A model generated the notes under the pieces. The model saw nothing but the letters and a program-made list of their open reading frames with translations, searched no databases and was not told where the DNA came from. 64,000 nt of DNA, taken from contig JANQFV010000019.1 in NCBI GenBank assembly GCA_028277645.1, forward strand, positions 35,994-99,993, read 5' to 3'. Made by a program: the position numbers and the translations under genes. This stretch comes from Phycisphaerae bacterium. GTDB lineage: Bacteria > Planctomycetota > Phycisphaerae > UBA1845 > Fen-1342. Positions 62,801-64,000 of the stretch are shown here, in pieces; the first letter of the stretch is position 1, and each line of letters starts with the position of its first letter.

Positions 62801-62912
62801 GGGCCCGGAGAACGTCACCACGCAAGGCTGCATCGACGCCCTCGACATCAACGCCGACGGCGACGTGGACACAGAAGACGCCCGCCTGCTGGCGTTGATT
62901 TATCCGTACTAG
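56826..62912 (+). CDS. Giant secreted subtilisin-like protease (S8) with repeated C-terminal modules
   Basis: 2028 aa from a GTG at 56826, with GAGGGA upstream and an immediate signal peptide (TVAVTLTILAAVTTAGA); the frame runs further up to 56697 through the preceding terminator, so that start was rejected. An N-terminal pro-like region (about 30-230) is followed by the S8 domain with D260 (VYDGGGV), H286 (DHATHVAGT) and S484 (GTSMASPT). Beyond it come a P-domain-like segment and a fibronectin-III-like segment. Three long modules follow (from about 60180, 60975 and 61760), each pairing a cadherin-like stretch (SLPTxGxL ... GxDxFDF) with a MAM-like stretch (DDWFVDDV). The end has four dockerin-type loops. 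Likely degrades extracellular protein. Confidence 0.88.
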   Translation: MQNRNTSATVAVTLTILAAVTTAGADSIQWRSGAVDTTFEGPVRTTQRIADLCAAHGRSTTAHIVVQFSGPLSTDEHAILRAGGLKLLNYVGNNAYFAAVDGARLDIGKLSGVSALEVALPIDPAWKLAPELVRHEVVPWMIVDKLDAEFDGQILIHGDPLVGVYVVFHPDVPMTTARTLVTSYGASIRSAIHSINALVVDLPYSAIALLADEGIAQYIEPPLPQFSEQNNSNRALVGADTAQAPPYGLDGTGVKVLVYDGGGVLATHADLAGRVRNGDGAGLSDHATHVAGTIGGTGAASSGLYTGMAPGVTIESYEFSTGGPLEEGFLYSDPGDLEADYNESINTYGADISNNSIGSNVAPNGFDCALEGNYGVTGALIDAIVGGSLGDPFRIVWAGGNERSSGRCGTTYYTTAPPAGAKNHLCVGAVNSNNDSITTFTSWGPTDDGRMKPDIVAPGCQSNDDFDVTSCSSSGGYTGKCGTSMASPTACGAAALLLQDYRVQYPDAPDFRNSTLKAIFAHTAVDIENPGPDFKSGYGSIRIVPAIDQMRSGNFFEQKISQGELVQVLVIVSPTDTELKVTLAWDDVPGTPAVSTPALVNDLDLRVFSPTLVQYYPWTLDPNNPANPAVQTQADHTNNIEQVYINAPAPGAYLVEIYGYNIPSGPQSFSLVASPLLVQCSTRGLIDLDRGKYPCQGIAALTVNDCDLNTDDLTVQTVDVTIDSNSEPAGEIVTLTETGPETALFVGTIPIDTVDSAGVLLVTEDDTITGTYIDADDGFGGTNVVVTDVATVDCTPPAISNVQIVDIEPRSARVTFDTNELANVTVRYGTDCATLTDDAITAGFDTTHSVMLNNLQDNVTYFLEIEAVDQAGNVSVDDNAGVCYSFTTPEIPDYFTEEFSPFDLQNTGLLFAPNGSVDYYGVCSFETLVLPTDPAGGNLLSLNDTGTATIQLSGGNSVLLYGTSYNTLYVNANGNITFDGPDSDSSETYDDHFDNPRVSGLFDDLDPSEGGQVSYKELSDRITVTWLEVPEDGAANDNTFQIELYYDGRIQLVWTAVAANDGLAGLSQGGGTPIDFLPSDLSTFDSCGPRPPSAASRTVVMGQDRSETFMLLASDDGLPDPPATLMYVVTSLPTYKLRDAGNDYLIQPGDLPYTLVGGGNALTYTPTGGFIGMDAFDFIANDGGTPPDGGDSNVATVTLQVDPVLDLPFYDEFPATDFDPNRWSQFDNVDIDDVGIDEPSLPYSARLNGSPSGRDELVSHFIDLTPYPAVELRYAWQRTGGGESPDGGDNLWVEYQDQNGVWQILTQYAGDGNDLTNYVSASINLPAAALHDSFRLRFRTKGSAGSLPLDDWFVDDVFIAEFGTPFAFSGVFTLPQDTQANATLLAEDPNSLPLTYTVLSLPTDGTLSDPNGGLIGAGDLPYAIIGSGNVVTYTPDLGFFGSDSFDFSATNGTLTSNVATMIAFVEPVLGLPFFEPFSTLELDPLRWSIVDGVTSEGLGLNKPSEPYCARFNAEPDGGDVLESYPVDLSTFANIHVRFYWERTGNGESPDAGEDLWVEYLNNSEAWVELVRYDGDGPDMTDFALEDIALPADAHHENFRLRFSNSSTGSSAIDDWFVDDIELYSADAPMAFDQTVGLGKFAWGDVTLGASDPNDDPLVYTLLTLPDHGLLIDRGDGTAVTSGDLPYDFFGGGNIVRFIPDIAYTGTDAFDFRVDDGVFQSNTATVSIQMGGVLPMLSFPLDTDPNWATEGLWEFGVSQGVGFDPPFAHTGDFIYGYNLAGNYEDNIDPPNYLTTNALDLTLAINTELRFQRWLGVEQSLFDHATIEISRNGTDWSTVWENDVININDLEWSLQTYDISTVADDQPTVYLRWGMGPTDSSATFSGWHLDDVAIYGEILGGPGDLDGDGDMDGDDIAVFRTHYPSCEGDAAYDAGADFDGDGYVTLADYLFWVLMYRDFAGDPNAPLPAGALGDYDGDGYVDVPDFVGLTECLQGPENVTTQGCIDALDINADGDVDTEDARLLALIYPY

Positions 62913-62929
62913 GCAACCCCCCTCAAACA

Positions 62930-62951
62930 CCTCCCCCTACCCAGGGGGAGG
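62930..62951 (+). terminator. Terminator-like hairpin
   Basis: CCTCCCCCT (62930-62938) pairs perfectly with AGGGGGAGG (62943-62951) around a 4-nt loop, 17 nt after the protease stop. No T-run. Confidence 0.5.
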
Positions 62952-62961
62952 TTGGGTAAGG

Positions 62962-62981
62962 GACCGACCTCCCAGTCGGTC
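62962..62981. repeat. Dispersed palindromic element (copy 2)
   Basis: GACCGAC-CTCCCA-GTCGGTC, a perfect 7-bp stem. It shares the ACCGACCTCC core with the hairpin at 2546-2569. Confidence 0.5.
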
Positions 62982-63001
62982 GGCATGACGCGGCGATAGC
63001 G

Positions 63002-63874
63002 CTAAGTGACCGTTCCTAAGCAATCGCCGGGCATGTTGCAATCCTCTGATACGTCGTCCTGCGCGGATCCGAAGCTCTCTATATCCCTGCGCCAGTCCGT
63101 CCAACTTGTCACCGTTTTCGCGTGCAATTCCAAGCTCTCCAATGTTGCCCCCGCAGTATGGGCTCGTTGAAGAAGGTGAATTGCTAAGTCGGCGTCTAGG
63201 TAGTCAAGTCGGTTATTGAGGATTCCGCGAACGTAGTAGAGTCGCCGCTCATTCGGTTGGTCTTTTTGGCGGCGCCTGTTCCTGCAAATACCTCCAACTT
63301 TCTCCCACGCTATCTCGACAGCATCTTGCGTAGGGCCGTTCTCGTCGTACTCCAAGTACTGGTCCGCCGCAATCTGCATTGCCACGGTGATTTCGCCCAC
63401 CTCGAACTTCTTAACAAGTCGTTTCAAGCCCTTGACGCCATTCTCATTTAGGCGGAATCCACGAACGAGCTTCGACCACCAGGCAGAGAGTCTCGCGATG
63501 ATCTCGTTGTCCAATTCGAGCAGCCCTTGCCGCCACTGGAAGATCATCTCAATCTGCTCTCTGCGCTGTTGCAGTTCTTCGAGTTGCTGACGCTGAACGT
63601 CCAGCACAGTCGTATCGTCCAATCGCCGATCGGACTTGCCGGAGTTGCATTCCGCGCATGCAGTGATCAAGTTTAGGAAGTCGTTCGTGCCGCCTTTGGC
63701 GACCGGCTCGATGTGATCAACAACGAGCAGAACATCTGGCGCTTTCCTGCCACAGTACTGGCAGGTGAACGAATCTCGCTTGAACACCTCGAAACGAGTC
63801 TTCTTGGTAACGGATTTGCGCTTCGACACACTCGTCGGATGGACCACGGATTCGGCGTTCAGTTCATCTTTCAC
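63002..63874 (-). CDS. HNH endonuclease
   Basis: 290 aa from a GTG at 63874 with GAGGAG about 11 nt upstream. Other starts are possible (63829 and 63970), and the frame is open to the window edge, so the true start may lie outside. The HNH domain near the N-terminus has FKRDSFTCQYC, DHIEPVAKGGTND and CAECNSGKSDR, giving four zinc cysteines and the catalytic His. A coiled-coil-like stretch (QRQQLEELQQRREQIEMI) and a helical C-terminal region follow. The last residues include SFGSAQDD, encoded by a sequence like a widespread dispersed repeat. GC is visibly lower than in the rest of the window, suggesting transfer. Not linked to a methylase here. Confidence 0.8.
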   Translation of the reverse strand: MKDELNAESVVHPTSVSKRKSVTKKTRFEVFKRDSFTCQYCGRKAPDVLLVVDHIEPVAKGGTNDFLNLITACAECNSGKSDRRLDDTTVLDVQRQQLEELQQRREQIEMIFQWRQGLLELDNEIIARLSAWWSKLVRGFRLNENGVKGLKRLVKKFEVGEITVAMQIAADQYLEYDENGPTQDAVEIAWEKVGGICRNRRRQKDQPNERRLYYVRGILNNRLDYLDADLAIHLLQRAHTAGATLESLELHAKTVTSWTDWRRDIESFGSAQDDVSEDCNMPGDCLGTVT

Positions 63875-64000
63875 GCGTTCACCCGCTCCTCTACTCACTG
63901 GCCTAGGCTCTGTTTGATAGATCAATGTTCGGCGCTTGTACGGGTTGCGCGGTGTCAATCTGTAGTACACGCTGTTGTCGACGACAAGGAGGTCGACGAT

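Overview
The window is high-GC bacterial DNA with the protein repertoire of a planctomycete, most likely from the Phycisphaerae side of the phylum. This is inferred from protein features, not from a marker gene. The pointers are: several secreted proteins ending in near-identical dockerin-like tags (two D-x-N/D-x-D-G-type loops closing on LLTTNPLPIxCP); two PEP-CTERM proteins; Hanks-type kinases with TPR or repeat ectodomains; many ECF-like sigma factors; tandem Cys-rich GACC repeats; and an enlarged three-module UvrA. No rRNA, tRNA or CRISPR array was seen.

Layout. 1-2.5 kb: the tail of one tagged secreted protein, then a secreted peptidylarginine-deiminase-like enzyme. 2.7-7.9 kb: ribBA, a variant clpS, and two TPR proteins. 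8.0-12.7 kb (minus strand): an overlapping set encoding an L,D-transpeptidase, an MBOAT O-acyltransferase and a GH65-like protein that lacks its catalytic Glu. 13-14.8 kb: a XerC/D recombinase and a small membrane protein with a strong promoter. 15.0-20.0 kb: giant uvrA carrying several repeat families in frame. 20.2-22.0 kb: an ECF sigma factor and a zinc-finger anti-sigma pair. 22.1-26.0 kb: an ABM-like small protein, a 5'-truncated secreted protein and two dockerin-tagged proteins. 26.1-29.7 kb: a Ser/Thr kinase with its own ECF sigma factor. 29.9-33.3 kb: a large Cys-rich tagged protein, a lipoprotein hydrolase and an Rrf2 regulator. 33.7-37.7 kb: a DUF3857/transglutaminase pair, one active-looking and one with its whole triad lost. 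37.7-40.5 kb: a TauE exporter, a sigma-factor fragment butted against an MddA-like methanethiol S-methyltransferase, a 38-aa membrane peptide and another sigma factor. 40.9-45.7 kb: a PEP-CTERM protein, a kinase with a C-terminal repeat domain and a Kef-type antiporter. 45.7-51.6 kb: a probable operon of Cys-rich secreted protein, membrane-fusion adaptor, ABC ATPase, two FtsX-type permeases and Cys-containing lipoprotein. 52-62.9 kb: a DUF11 repeat protein, a PEP-CTERM protein and a 2028-aa subtilase, all secreted. 63-64 kb: an HNH endonuclease of lower GC.

How the parts fit. The region is dominated by envelope and exterior functions: tagged secreted enzymes and repeat proteins, wall-polymer modification, efflux, and transmembrane signalling through ECF/anti-sigma and ECF/kinase pairs. 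Housekeeping genes (ribBA, clpS, uvrA, xer) are interspersed. Short dispersed palindromic repeats lie between genes and, in uvrA, inside one. The observations I rate highest are the PPAD-like deiminase, the Cys-rich efflux operon and its palindromic promoter, the wall-modification set with a GH65 pseudoenzyme, the DUF3857 pair, the repeat-laden UvrA, and the sigma-factor/MddA junction. Start sites were chosen from Shine-Dalgarno spacing and N-terminal signals. Domain names are from motif recognition by eye, without database searches.
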